Assembly: GCF_900090045.1 (NCBI RefSeq)
Contig: NC_041777.1
Coordinates: 1,277,935 to 1,341,934, forward strand
Length of the DNA: 64,000 nt
DNA from: Plasmodium malariae
Taxonomy: Eukaryota; Apicomplexa; Aconoidasida; Haemosporida; Plasmodiidae
Reading direction: 5' to 3'
The notes under the pieces are model-generated. The model was not told the DNA's origin. It did not search any database and was given only the letters and a program-made list of their open reading frames with translations. The translations under genes and the position numbers were made by a program. This document shows, piece by piece, positions 52,796 to 64,000 of this stretch; positions within the stretch are counted from its first letter, which is position 1; each line of letters opens with the position of its first letter.

Positions 52796-53668
52796 ATGAA
52801 AACAAAAAATAAGTTACTGTTTTCTAATATAATTTTTATGTTTATGTGGTTAAGTTGGGTGCGCTATATTAGCAGTGATAAGGTATTATAATATTATTTA
52901 AGAATATTTTGTATTATATTATTACTGTTGTTTGTTCATTAATATATTAGATATGAATTAATTTATTTTTTCTTTAAATTACAAATATTTACATTTTTTT
53001 ATTTTATTTATAATAAGTTTAATGTATCTTTGGACGAAAACTACAATCTTCTTAAAAAGCTAGCTAGAAGAACATGTAGATTATTATCAAAATATAAGCC
53101 CATTAAGGATTCAATTACTGTATTATTAAAAGAAAATATTTCAAATAATGAAAAATACAAAGAAAAATATGTATTAAACGATGTTGAATTAACAAGAGGA
53201 AGTTATATACATCCAAGTAAAAGTTCATCAAATAATATAGAATGCTATGAAAATTCTAGGAAAAGTAAATCTTTAGTATGCCAAAGAAAAGATCCACATT
53301 TTGGAAAAAGAATATTAGACAAAATATATTATTCAAATAATGTTAAGTGTGCTATGAATTCTGATTTTAATTTTTTAAAAAATTGTAAAAAAAACAAAAT
53401 ATACTTTTTGTACGCTTTGTTTTTCTTATTTGTTGTACGGCTAATACTAGATATTGCTTCAATAGATTTTAAGAACTGGAATATTAACTTAAAATTTCTA
53501 CAAGAATGGGAGATACCAGCACAAATATTAAGCTATATATTGACTTTAATATTTTTATTAATATTTATTTTAGTCTGCAGAAAGATTAAAAAATACGATA
53601 AAATGTTGCATGTAAAAAGTGAAATTAATAATAGCCAATATAATCATTTCCATAGAATAGGCTTATAA
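52796..53668 (+). CDS. fam-type exported protein, subtype C
   Basis: Exons 52796-52882 and 53018-53668, with a 135-base intron (GT at 52883; acceptor AAG at 53015-53017), phase 0, giving 245 aa. The leader begins MKTKNKL. RLLSK at residues 50-54 is PEXEL-like but ends in Lys. The subtype C core is FGKRILDKIYYSNNVK and SDFNFLKNCKK. Membrane segments lie at about 157-177 and 197-217, followed by KIKKYDK and a His-containing end. It most resembles the genes at 30954 and 56655. A 3' block ('gaatttgaatgttttaata' onward) lies at 53810-53870. Function unknown; export to the red cell is expected. Confidence 0.8.
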
Positions 53669-56236
53669 AAACATTGTTACCAATTTTTTTTAGTTATATA
53701 TATACATCAAAATTATAAATATAATTTCGTAACTTTTATAAGTTCACCTTTAGATATCTAGTCCTTTTTATAGGAAACGATAATAATAAACGTCTTCAAT
53801 TTTTTTTTTTGAATTTGAATGTTTTAATAATTTTCAATTTGTATTTTAAATTATTGTTTCAGTTTGACAATAGATATCATCATAAAATGTATAAATGCGT
53901 ATTTACATGTATTCTCTTGAAAAAAATATATATTTATGTGCGTTAAGAAGAATATTGATTGGCATAAAATATATAATTGTATGAATGTGTGATAATTCAT
54001 ATTTTATGTAAAATTGTTTCTTTCTGTTTTTTACCTTGTTTCCCTACAAGATGACTAACATTTTTATATTATTAGTTAGATGCATTATTAGTTTTAAATA
54101 ATCAATATATGTATCTTTTTTGTATTTATTAAGGAAATTTTAATATATTCTGGTGAAAAGATCTTCATTTATTATTTTTTTTTTTTTTTTGCTAAATATA
54201 AAACATAATCTTTGTTTTACAATATTTTTTTTTTGAAATATGTTACGAAACATAATTACTGTAAAAACCTTTTTAATATATGTATAGTGCTTTTTGACAA
54301 CATAAATATTATGCTATAGATACATAATAATAAAGTAGACTAACGAAAATAATTGTTATTTATAAATAGTTTACTAATTTATAGGTTCTACACCTGTAGT
54401 ATTAAATGAATAATTAAAAAATTTTCTTCTATTAATGTTCGTTTTAAATGTAGTGCTAATTAAATATTAGAAAGTTTAATTAAACATATAAGTTTACTGA
54501 AAATATTTAAATAAATATAAAAATTATATTTTTATTTTTAAATCTTTAAATGATTACATTAATAAATTGAACTTAAGCTTGTATTAATAGAGAATATGCT
54601 GAAATTATGTCTTTTTGTTTTTATTTGCCATATTATAATAATAAAAATATATGAAAGTGTTGTATTGTTATAAAAATGAAAAATTTCATTAAAGGAAATG
54701 AAAATAAATGAATTGTTTTTTTGGTATATTATAAAAATATGTAGAAAAATATTTTTTTATATGTTGTTTTTATTTACTATTTTCTATTTATATAATAACA
54801 AAAGAGTTAATATTATTTTAAATATATACGAAATTGTATATAATTTATTTAAGCAATTAATAATTTCATCAAAATTATAATTATAATTTTTTACATTAAT
54901 TAAAAATTCAAAAAGAGAACCATCTACTTGTAAATTATTAACTAAACCGTAATAATTTTTTTTATATTTTAGATAAGTTTTAACAAAGATAATCTAATGA
55001 ATTACTATATTTTATTAGTGGTATTTTTAGTTAAATGTGTGTAATGTATAATAATTTTAATGGCACTGGCTTTCGATTAATAGTAAATATTTTTTTTAAT
55101 TTATTATATTTTGGTCTATTTTTGATTAATTTGTAAATTATAATATATTATAATATTAATACATGATTCAGTTGTCACATATACATAGATATTATAAGGT
55201 ACTGTTTAGTAAATTAAATAACACGTGTATAATTTTTCGTAATATGTATATATTTAGGAAATACAGAATATAACACTAAAATATATTGATTGTGCTGAAT
55301 AGCATAGTTGAAATACTACTAAATAAATTTTAATATAATTTTTGTTTTTTTGTTAATGTTTAATAAAGTTATAATTTATGAAATAATGTTTTTTTCAGTT
55401 AATATTATGTATTAGTGCACAAAGGCATTTCAATTATGGTTTAAAATATTTGCAAGAAATGACTCGATATAATAATATAATTTTAATATTTAATAATTGC
55501 GCGCAAGAATTTACTAATCTAGTGTATTTTACAAACTTATCAATAAATTAAAGGTATTACTGATTATGTTATTACTACGGATAGTTGTTAATTTAATTAT
55601 ATTTTAAAAAAAGTACCTAAATATTTATTATAAAAAAGCTCAATAACAAAAATATATATTCATATTTACATTTGGGTTAATTAAAAGAACAAAATGCTCA
55701 TCCAAGTTTATAATTATGTTAATACATTACATATAGTAATTACATCATAATTTATATATTTTATATATTTTTTTTCTTTTTTGCTTCTTATTAAATTATT
55801 TCAAAACAAGTATATTAGAAAAAAAAGAAAAAAATATTAAAGTTTACAGCTTTACAAAATTTTCTTTCGTAAATAATGATATAAATATTAAATAATAAAA
55901 AAACATGACTTTGAAAAATTATATTAAAAGTATAAAAGATCTCTCATTATTTATCTTTAAATAATATAGAGTTTCGTGCATTAGTTACTATTAATATTTT
56001 TTATTTTTAAATATATCATTGTACATAAAGGTGTTAATATGTTATGTACTACTAATGCAAGAGCTATAAAAAATACAATGCAGTATTTTGTATAAAATGT
56101 ATTTTCCTGCATTTATTATTATAAATATATTATTTCCAAAATATTACTTTTTTAAAAAGAAATATTTTTTCCAAAATTAGAATTATTAATAGAAAAAAAT
56201 CAATAAAAATATTAATTATTCTCTTAATATATAAAC
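53669..56236. other. Intergenic spacer, no gene seen
   Basis: AT-rich, with poly-T runs near 54175 and 54225. The frame at 54698-54880 is short and hydrophobic, with no supporting features. A 'ttatctttaaataatat' word near 55950 resembles gene-upstream spacers elsewhere. Confidence 0.5.
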
Positions 56237-56312
56237 AAATGTTTTATCTACATTATCTGAATTCTATACTCTATGTCAAAGCAGTATATAGGAATGTTAA
56301 AAAATCATATAT
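56237..56312 (+). promoter_or_regulatory. Conserved upstream block of fam-type gene
   Basis: 'gttttatctacattatctga', then 'attctatactctatgtcaa' and 'aaaaaatcatatat'. This is a more diverged form of the block at 8095-8170, about 345-420 bases before the ATG at 56655. Confidence 0.42.
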
Positions 56313-56654
56313 TTTTTTATTATTATTAAATTTATTGGAAATAAATTTATTTAATTTTTCAAATATATTGAATTATATATCATTAGTATTTGTGAGTGAA
56401 TAAAAATTATAATATTTTTATTAATGTTAATTTATTATAAATAACATTAAGATATAAATTATATAATATATTTTTAATGTTATTTTTTCTTGATTACGTT
56501 TTAAAATGAAATCATGTCATATTTATTTTACTAAGTTCTTATGAAAAAATAAAAAAATTAAAATAAAATAAAATATCATTTATCATTAGGAGTACATTAT
56601 AAGATTGATAAATTTTTTCTTATTGCATATATTTCATTTTTACTAATCTATATC

Positions 56655-57534
56655 ATGGAGCGAAAAATTAAATTAAACTTTTTATTTAAAATTTTTATGT
56701 TTATCTTTTTAATTTCGATATGTCATTTTGATTATGATATGGTAAGATAATATTATTTAATGATATTTGTGTTATTCATATTTTTTGCGTCATATTATTA
56801 TCATTACTTTGTTAGAAAAAATTTATATATTTTTAAACCATGGATATTTATTTTTTTAGAGTATCGATAATGAATATTTGTATAAAAATTACATTGCTGA
56901 TATAGAAATAGTTACAAGATCATATCGATTACTAGGAACGCATAAGCAGGAAAAATGTTCAGATATTGTATATATAAAAGGTGATATACCAACTATCAGG
57001 GAATACCAAAAATTGAATACTTATAATAGTATAAAAGTAACCAAAGGCATAAATAAAAAGCAAAATGAATGTTCATTATATAATGCAGGAGGTTATGAAC
57101 ATGGTGGGAGAAGTAAAAATTCTGTGCACTACGGAAGAAATTCAAAATTAGGAAAAAGAAAATTCGACAAAATATACTATAGAAATACACTTAGGAATTC
57201 TACTATTGCAGATTTTAAGTTTTTAAGAAATGTTACAAAACAAAAAGCAGTTCTTATTTGTATTTTATTGAGCTTCCATGCAATAAGTGGAATACTACTA
57301 AGTTTTTTAATACCAACCGACACGCTAAGAAATGGTAAAATTGTGATATCAAAGCTTTGGAATTTTGGAGCAACTGTAGGATTTTCCACATTCACATATA
57401 TAGTTATACTATCGTTTATTCATCTCTTCAGTTTAATTGCAAAGTATATGAAGATAATACATAAGAAACGTGAAATAAATTATACAGCGTATCCTTCTCT
57501 TAGTAAAGTCTTTTATAACAGTAATTATATATAA
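56655..57534 (+). CDS. fam-type exported protein, subtype C
   Basis: Exons 56655-56741 and 56860-57534, with a 118-base GT...AG intron, phase 0, giving 253 aa. The leader begins MERKIKL and is hydrophobic. RLLGT at residues 52-56 is PEXEL-like without the acidic position. Core motifs are IKGDIPTIREYQKL, LGKRKFDKIYYRNTLR and ADFKFLRN, shared with the 30954 gene. Membrane segments lie at about 159-181 and 201-223, then AKYMKIIHKK and a Tyr/Ser-rich end. A PIR pseudogene on the opposite strand begins 2.7 kb downstream, the same arrangement as after the 39266 gene, although that gene is subtype B. Confidence 0.82.
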
Positions 57535-60245
57535 TTCTCCAGGATATATACGAAAATAACACAACTATAAAAGATTATAATTTATAAAATCCAGTATACA
57601 TTTCTGGACTTTTTCAAAAGCAAAAGTAAAAATAGGTGTTTTTAATATTTTGTTATTTTAAATGTATTAATGTTTTTTTTATTATATTTTATGTTATTTT
57701 TTGAGTTTTCTTCAATATTATTGTCAAAATACATATATGTTTATCTACTAAGGTCTTTTTAAAAACTATATGTGGCTTAATATCATTATATATAAGTAAT
57801 ATTAATATAATTTTTGTTGATTTTATTTTTCAGTTTTTAGTGGTCACTGTAAAAATAGCCTTAATTATTTTTGCTTTATCTGTTTCTAGAATTAAATGAT
57901 TATTTGTTGTGTAAATAGAACATACTATTTGTTTATAATTAAAAATAAGATTGTCTTGTTTATTACATGATGAAAAGGATTCAATAGTATTTAGTTGTAT
58001 GGATATATATATATATAAATATATATATTTAAAAATAAAAACAAACTTTATGTTAATTCTACGTATAAGCTTTAAGACAAATACATTATAAAACATATTT
58101 TTTTATAAAGTCTTTCTTGAAATTTTTTTACTTTTTTGAATGGTCTAAATATGAAGTTATATACATATCAAAATATTCTTTCTAACTGTATTTCCGAGAT
58201 TAGGTCTTATGGTAAATATTTTAATTTTACTTTGGATGCAATTTTTTTTATCTATTTTGTTATCTTATGTGTAATATTTAATATACAATTAATTCTTTTT
58301 TAAAGAGTGAAAAATAAATTTCGAAATTTTGAAAAATTGTAATATTTTTTTTATTTACATACATAATGAAAAAAAGGTTAAAGGAATACAATTTGAACTA
58401 TAAAATTATTTTTTTTGAATATGCAAAAATTGTTTTATTATATCTTTAAAATATAAATAAAAATAATTTTTTTATTACTGAAATTTTATTTTTATAATAA
58501 TAAAATCATTAATAATATATGTTGAATTTTTACGTGAAATAAGAAAATGTTTCTTATAAATTAGTTATATTAAAAATATTTTTAATTGATATTACATATA
58601 TAAATCATTAACTAAGTAATACTTTATTAATTTTATAGTTTTCTTTTACCATTTCTTATCATAAAATTCGCTATATATACGTAGTTTAATAGATCTTTAA
58701 AATAAAAAAAAAAAAAATTATTAAAAAATAGAAAAACTTAAATGATGTCTTTATATTAATATGAATTACAAAGAACAATCAGAGCAATTATTTCCGCATT
58801 AAATTTATGATTACTATAAATATATAGGCATTAAAAATAAAATTGAATACCTAATTATCATCTAAATATTTATATATATACTTTTTATATGAATATGTCG
58901 ATATTTCAATAATAATGTATAATTTCAATATTACATATTTTTTTGTTTTGTTATTCTGAACGTTGTATTATGTATAATCTAATAAATAGCATATCTGAAT
59001 TAATAATTAAAATTCAGGTATATAATGGAATCCTAGGTCATACATAGTTATATGAAATAATTTAGACATATAAGTATTCTGAAATTTCTAATTGAATAAT
59101 TATAACAGAATATGAAAATATTCCATAATAAATAACGGGATTCCCATTTTAAAACATTTAATTTATTCTAAAATGTATATATAAGAGTTTCAATGGACAT
59201 TATAAAAATGGATTCCATGAAGAAATTTGAAGAAAAAAATTACCTTAATTTTTTCTGATCCTTTTATATTATCATGTTACTTTCTAATATATTTACCAAA
59301 TATTTCCTGTATTTTTCCATTTGTTTAATGTGCATAATAATGAAATGTGGAAATATAAATAGCATTTGTTAATATTATTATATATTTTTGTGAAAATATT
59401 ACAATTATAAAGATGTGTTATGTATATTTTTTATTTATCGTATATCGATTTGTTTACTCCTCTTAGATATCAAAATATAAAAGTGTATTAATGGAAAAAA
59501 AACACATTAAGTACAGAGCTCTAAAAAAGCATATTCATGAATTATTAAATAATGGATATCATTGTTACTATTTGAATTTAATCAACAAGAGAATTAATAT
59601 CCTTATGACAATTTAGCTTTATTTTTACTACAGTGCGACGTAAAGTATATATTATTTGAAGACAACAAAGTTAAAAGTTTTGTATAATTTTTTAAAAATG
59701 TAATTCTATATAATTGCAAGGAAACAACGAATAATAAAAGTTTCAAATAAAGTTCGTTATAAATAAAATACATTTATTTTTTATTTATTGAATAATGGTT
59801 TTATTTTAAATGTTTTATTTTTTTTTATATTATAATATTATAAGTTTTTTGTTCCACATTTATTTTTCTAATTTTTTTGTCTTTTTGCTTCTTTAATACT
59901 TAGTTAATAATTTTTACTTCATATTATTGTGTAAGAAAGTTAATAATTACTGAATATTCTTGCGTTATTTATTTAAGTTTTAATATTAATGTTTTTTTAG
60001 TTTGAAGAAGATAGAATATATAATTGGATTTTTGTGTTACTGTCTCTTACAGTAGTATTTTATTCATGTTATACATTTCTTTGTATAAATTTTATGACAT
60101 TATTTTTGTAATATGTATACACCCGCAATCATTATTTTGCTTTTAGAGTGTCTTATTTATTAATGTATTACTCACTTAAATGTAGCATTTATATCATTGA
60201 ATATACAATTTTTTAATGAATATAACATATACTGTAGTATTTGTA
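57535..60245. other. Duplicated spacer between fam-type gene and PIR pseudogene
   Basis: From about 58.7 kb it matches the spacer at 41.35-42.8 kb. A plus-strand frame at about 59491-59616 (start MEKKHIKYRALKKHI, 41 codons) is protein-like and Lys/His-rich. It has no family match, and its counterpart near 42.12 kb is broken. The minus frame at 57830-58096 has no family features. Confidence 0.4.
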
Positions 60246-61995
60246 TTAAACAACTCCTTGAGGGTGAAATCCTATATTATGAAAACATTCTTCATAATTT
60301 CTATTTACTTCTTCAGGTGAATTTTTTAAGGATTCTCTTGTTTCATCTTTAACATAATTAAGTTGAATTATTTTTTTACTTTGTAAACTACTATGTAACC
60401 ATAATTTCATTGGAGTAAACTGTACAAAAAAAAAAAAATATTTATATTCTTAAAAATATAATTTTTTTGTTTTGGTAATTAAATGTAAAATTGAATATAC
60501 GCATTGTCGTAGAATTTTCTCCCTATTAAGTATATTTTTTATTAACCTTATATAAAAAAAATAAGGTAAAAGTTGTTAGTAACAGGACGGTTGTTAAAAT
60601 GGCAGGAAAAATAAACTCTTTAGAGGAGCTAAAATTTTTGGTACATAAAGACAAATCGTTATATTGTTCACTGTTTCAACATATGCTTTCTTAAAATATC
60701 TTAACGCTTCACAAAATTCGTTCAATATATTCCCTTCATATTCCTTGTAACGTTCTATATAAAATTCATAACAATTTTTAGGATTTTTACAACTTGTGGA
60801 TGTATTTTCTGAGATGTCGAATTTTTAAAATTCGGATATAATTTGTATAGGTTATTAAGTTTTTTTTAAATATTATCGTCAATTTTTTATATTTCTTTCT
60901 TGCATATATTTAATGTTTTGGAAGAAAATTCATTATATCCCTAAAACCAATAAGGATTTCTATTATAATTTTTATCAGAATTTATCCTGTAACTTAAGTA
61001 TTTACGAGGTTTCAGGGTATGAAATTTACAACAATTATTTATCTCAATAAAATATCTAGAAATCTCTTGACACGCAGTAGTAAAATTATCATAATTAATT
61101 GATGCACATTTGATTCCAGGATTTCCACCAGATCCACTACTATTTCATGCATCTGCTATAGCTTTATTATTAAATTCGTCTTTATATTTAAGATATAATG
61201 TCACAATATTCTCCTAAAAATTAATAAGGTATAATAATAATATATAAATAGACAGATTTACATTTTCATTAACCAAATTTATGTATCATTTCTAGAAAAA
61301 TGAATGCTTGGCTATAATGCCAAATATAATAATTATAATATACAAATAAATTTTGCGTTTTCTTCCGTACTATTAGCCACCATTGTATATAGATTTACGT
61401 AAATTAAATAGCAAAAATTAAATTGGTGTAATATTAATATTTATATAAAGAAAAAATATATTTAATATGTTTATATGTGGTTTGTAAATTTTTTTCATAC
61501 AGAAAATTTTAAAAACAAAATACACAGGAAAATTACCTTTTTACTTTTTATTAGTATTAAAATACGGTAGAATAATTTGTAAAATATGAAATAAACTATT
61601 CTAATAGACAAATAATTATTTGAAAAAAAAGTTTGTATAATTGTAAATAAAATAAATTTAGAGGAAACTGCTTTTTTCTGTTTGTTATTTATATGAATCT
61701 CATATATTTGTACTGATATATATACAAATAAATAAAATAATTCTAGTTCATTCCAATATACATTTCCTATTATAATGCAATATCTATTTAGGAATATTTT
61801 GGACATTTTAAATTAATATAAATAGATAAATGTTTAGTATGTATAAAGCATAGATGTTTCTCTTTTATTTTATTATAATTGTTTTTATTGTTAAGATTAT
61901 AACTCTCATATTATTTTATTTAATATTTATAATAAGTTTTAACAATATACACTGGTTAAGAATCTGAACTTCACGAAATTTACTAAAATTAAAAT
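58720..61995. repeat. Segmental duplication, arm 2
   Basis: Diverged counterpart of 41350-44640, in the same orientation, offset by about 17.4 kb. It includes a complete set of decayed PIR exons. The unit appears to extend from the fam-type gene's 3' flank through the PIR 5' flank. Confidence 0.7.
60246..61383 (-). pseudogene. PIR protein pseudogene, copy 2
   Basis: Exons on the minus strand: 61357-61383 (ATG intact, MVANSTEEN), about 60547-61213, and 60246-60419 (57 residues, open). Lesions differ from copy 1. The donor after exon 1 reads GC instead of GT. Exon 2 has an in-frame TGA at codon 23 (61145-61147), further stops, and at least two frameshifts, one in the middle and one just before the membrane segment. 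The acceptor before exon 3 is a good CAG. Exon 3 begins FTPMKLWLHS and ends FHNIGFHPQGVV, parallel to copy 1. Exons 1 and 3 have exactly the same lengths as in copy 1 (27 and 174 bases). Confidence 0.8.
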
Positions 61996-63675
61996 TTAAT
62001 TAAACGAAAAGTAATTTTAAATAAAATGTAAGTAATGTATGTGACAATAAGAATTTATTACTTAAATAAAAATTTATGTTCTGTAAAAACGTGTTTTAAT
62101 TATAAACGTAATATTCGATAAATAGACTATATCATACAAATATAAAGTAATCTGTGAATTCTCTCTATCATAATGTATATGGAAGTTAAAGTTTTACTTT
62201 TACCTTTATAATATTTAACTTGGTATAATATATATTTTTATATTCTATATATAAATATATGTAGAAACATTAAATATTTTTACATTTTAAATGGATTATA
62301 ATTATATAACAAAAATAAAAGATGAAAAAATTTAATTAACTTTTAAATAATATAAGTTTTTAATAGTATGAACATTACATATATAAGTACATCATAAAAT
62401 TTTTATAGAGGTTTTGACAACTATAACCTCTAATATATTATAATATAGATATAAATCTTTATATTATAAATAAAGATATATTATACTGTTTTGTAAGAAA
62501 TTTATTTATGGAATTTTAACATTATTAATCTCTAATTTTGTTGAAATTGCTTTACTATAAGTTCATATTGAAAGACCCACTTAGATAATTATTAGATTTA
62601 TTAATCATATGCTAAGTATTTTTGAATATATATAAATTAGAACATGAAACACCTTAAATATTTCAGCCTTTTTAAAAACATATAATTGGTCATTGATACC
62701 TTAATATCAATATTTTTAATATATATACTTAGCAAAATTAGGAACCTTGTTAATAGAACTTTTAATGTTTTTTAATTATTTATTTTATCTTAATAAATAT
62801 TAAAAGTTATGATATTTTATGAAGCCACATACTTTTCTTTATATGACATAAGCTTGTATTTAACTCTTGTTGCTTCAGGTTCAAGTTATTAGTACTATAT
62901 ATTCAAAAATTGATAATTCAATTTTAATTTGTAATGGTTACATACATGGTAGACAATTAGTTTGCTTATTATGAAGTTTTACCAATAAAAGAAAAAATAC
63001 ATTTATTATATTTTGATTACACTTGCATAACAGTGTATTTAATAATATGATATACGAATTAATTTAATATTTATTACAAAATAAATTAGTAACAAAAATA
63101 AAAATTTCTTTTTATTCCAAATATTATTATGGAAATATATTAGTGAACCAAAGTTATTAGGATTTAGTATATTTTATATAGGAATTACTTCATAGTTTTT
63201 TTTTTTTTTTTTAATAATACTGCTAAAAAATATATATATATTAAAAAATAAAAAATTGAATAATATCCTTAAATTTACAAAATTTGCATTTAGAAATTTA
63301 ATATAAATAATATATAATTAAAAATTATTCCATTTAAAAATTATATAGTAGCGATAAATATAAATTCTTATTTGCGTTTAAAGTAAGTATTTTTTGTGGA
63401 ATATTTCCTGTGTTCTATATTTTATTTTTAAAATATATTATTGTCCATAAAAGAAATGCATAAATTTACCTATTAACTAATATATTAGCTATTAAAAATA
63501 TGAGAGAAAAGGTCGTACAGTTTATTTTTTCTTCATTTGTTACTACTATTATTATATTGTTATAATAATTAATAATTTAATAGGCATAACAAGTTTTCCA
63601 AGAATATAATTCTTATGTTAAAAATATTAATAGATACGTATCAATAAGAACAGTAATATTTCTTAAAATATAGAG
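61384..63675. other. PIR 5' flank and intergenic spacer
   Basis: The left 0.6-0.9 kb matches 44.0-44.9 kb. The minus frame at 61495-61806 is Phe/Ile-rich in duplicated spacer, and the equivalent frame is not kept in the other arm, so it is not called. The remainder is unmatched AT-rich DNA with a T run at about 63198-63212. Confidence 0.5.
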
Positions 63676-64000
63676 CAAAGCATTATATACATTCTCTACG
63701 TTCTCTATATATTCAATATTTCGATATATTAAGAATTAAAATATATTCTTTTTTATTTTGTTTTGAAAATAATTAATAAATATTTACTTAATATACTGTA
63801 TTAAATTAATAATTTACATATTTTGTATATTTATTAATTAATTTAGATCACTTCATTTTAATTAATTTTATTTTTATGTACATATAGTTAAGATAAAAAT
63901 TTATAATATACATTTAAATTTACATTTGATTAACTCAGTTGTAAAAAAAATAATAGTTACATAGTTTTCATTGCGTTTTTATAAAAAATATAAAAGACAG
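63676..64000 (+). promoter_or_regulatory. Upstream region of a fam-type gene lying beyond the window
   Basis: 'gcattatatacattctctac', 'ttcaatatttcgatatatta' and a later 'agttgtaaaaaaaataatag' (about 63938) match, in the same order, the region upstream of the 8463 gene ('ttctctac', 'ttcgaatattaa', 'gttgtaaaaaaaa' at about 8299). By that spacing an ATG is expected roughly 100 bases past the right edge. Only the upstream region is inside the window. Confidence 0.5.

Noticed and set aside
61495..61806. 103-codon minus-strand frame
   Set aside because: It lies in the duplicated PIR 5' flank; the equivalent stretch near 44.1-44.4 kb does not keep the frame, so there is no sign of selection.
1..64000. 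CRISPR arrays, bacterial operons, tRNA or rRNA genes
   Set aside because: No direct-repeat/spacer pattern, ribosome-binding-site logic or cloverleaf-like GC-rich segment was seen; the DNA is eukaryotic with short introns.

Overview
This window looks like subtelomeric DNA of a human-type malaria parasite, most likely Plasmodium malariae. It is extremely AT-rich on both strands. The recognisable genes are short, with two or three exons, and belong to variant exported or surface families: fam-l/fam-m type two-transmembrane proteins, PIR proteins, a tryptophan-rich protein relic and a possible STP1 relic. No housekeeping gene, tRNA or rRNA was recognised. Species and family names come from recalled family features, not from a search.

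Layout. The first 3.3 kb is slightly less AT-rich, with only short coding-like scraps. From 5.8 kb a repeating plan begins. A decayed two-exon exported-protein gene (5.8, 28.3 and 33.2 kb) is followed about 2.5 to 2.7 kb later by a fam-type gene (8.46, 30.95 and 35.73 kb). Two subtype A then subtype B doublets occur: 8.46/12.71 kb and 35.73/39.27 kb. A lone fourth subtype sits at 48.4 kb, and two further subtype C genes at 52.8 and 56.7 kb. All eight fam-type genes are on the + strand. On the - strand lie a decayed tryptophan-rich gene (17.6-18.2 kb), one intact three-exon PIR gene (19.4-21.2 kb, 487 aa) and two related PIR pseudogenes (42.9-44.0 and 60.2-61.4 kb). The PIR pseudogenes sit inside a segmental duplication, each about 2.7 kb downstream of a fam-type gene. 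A conserved promoter-like block at the right edge predicts another fam-type gene just beyond the window.

How the genes work together. The eight fam-type genes share one architecture: an 87-base first exon (29 codons) encoding a hydrophobic leader, one phase-0 intron of about 118-138 bases, and a second exon. The second exon carries a PEXEL-like export motif at about residues 48-56 and two transmembrane segments near the C-terminus. Four different second-exon types share this leader. The expected destination is the infected red cell, where PIR proteins may also act. One subtype A gene (35.7 kb) has a frameshift at a seven-G run, so seven of the eight look intact.
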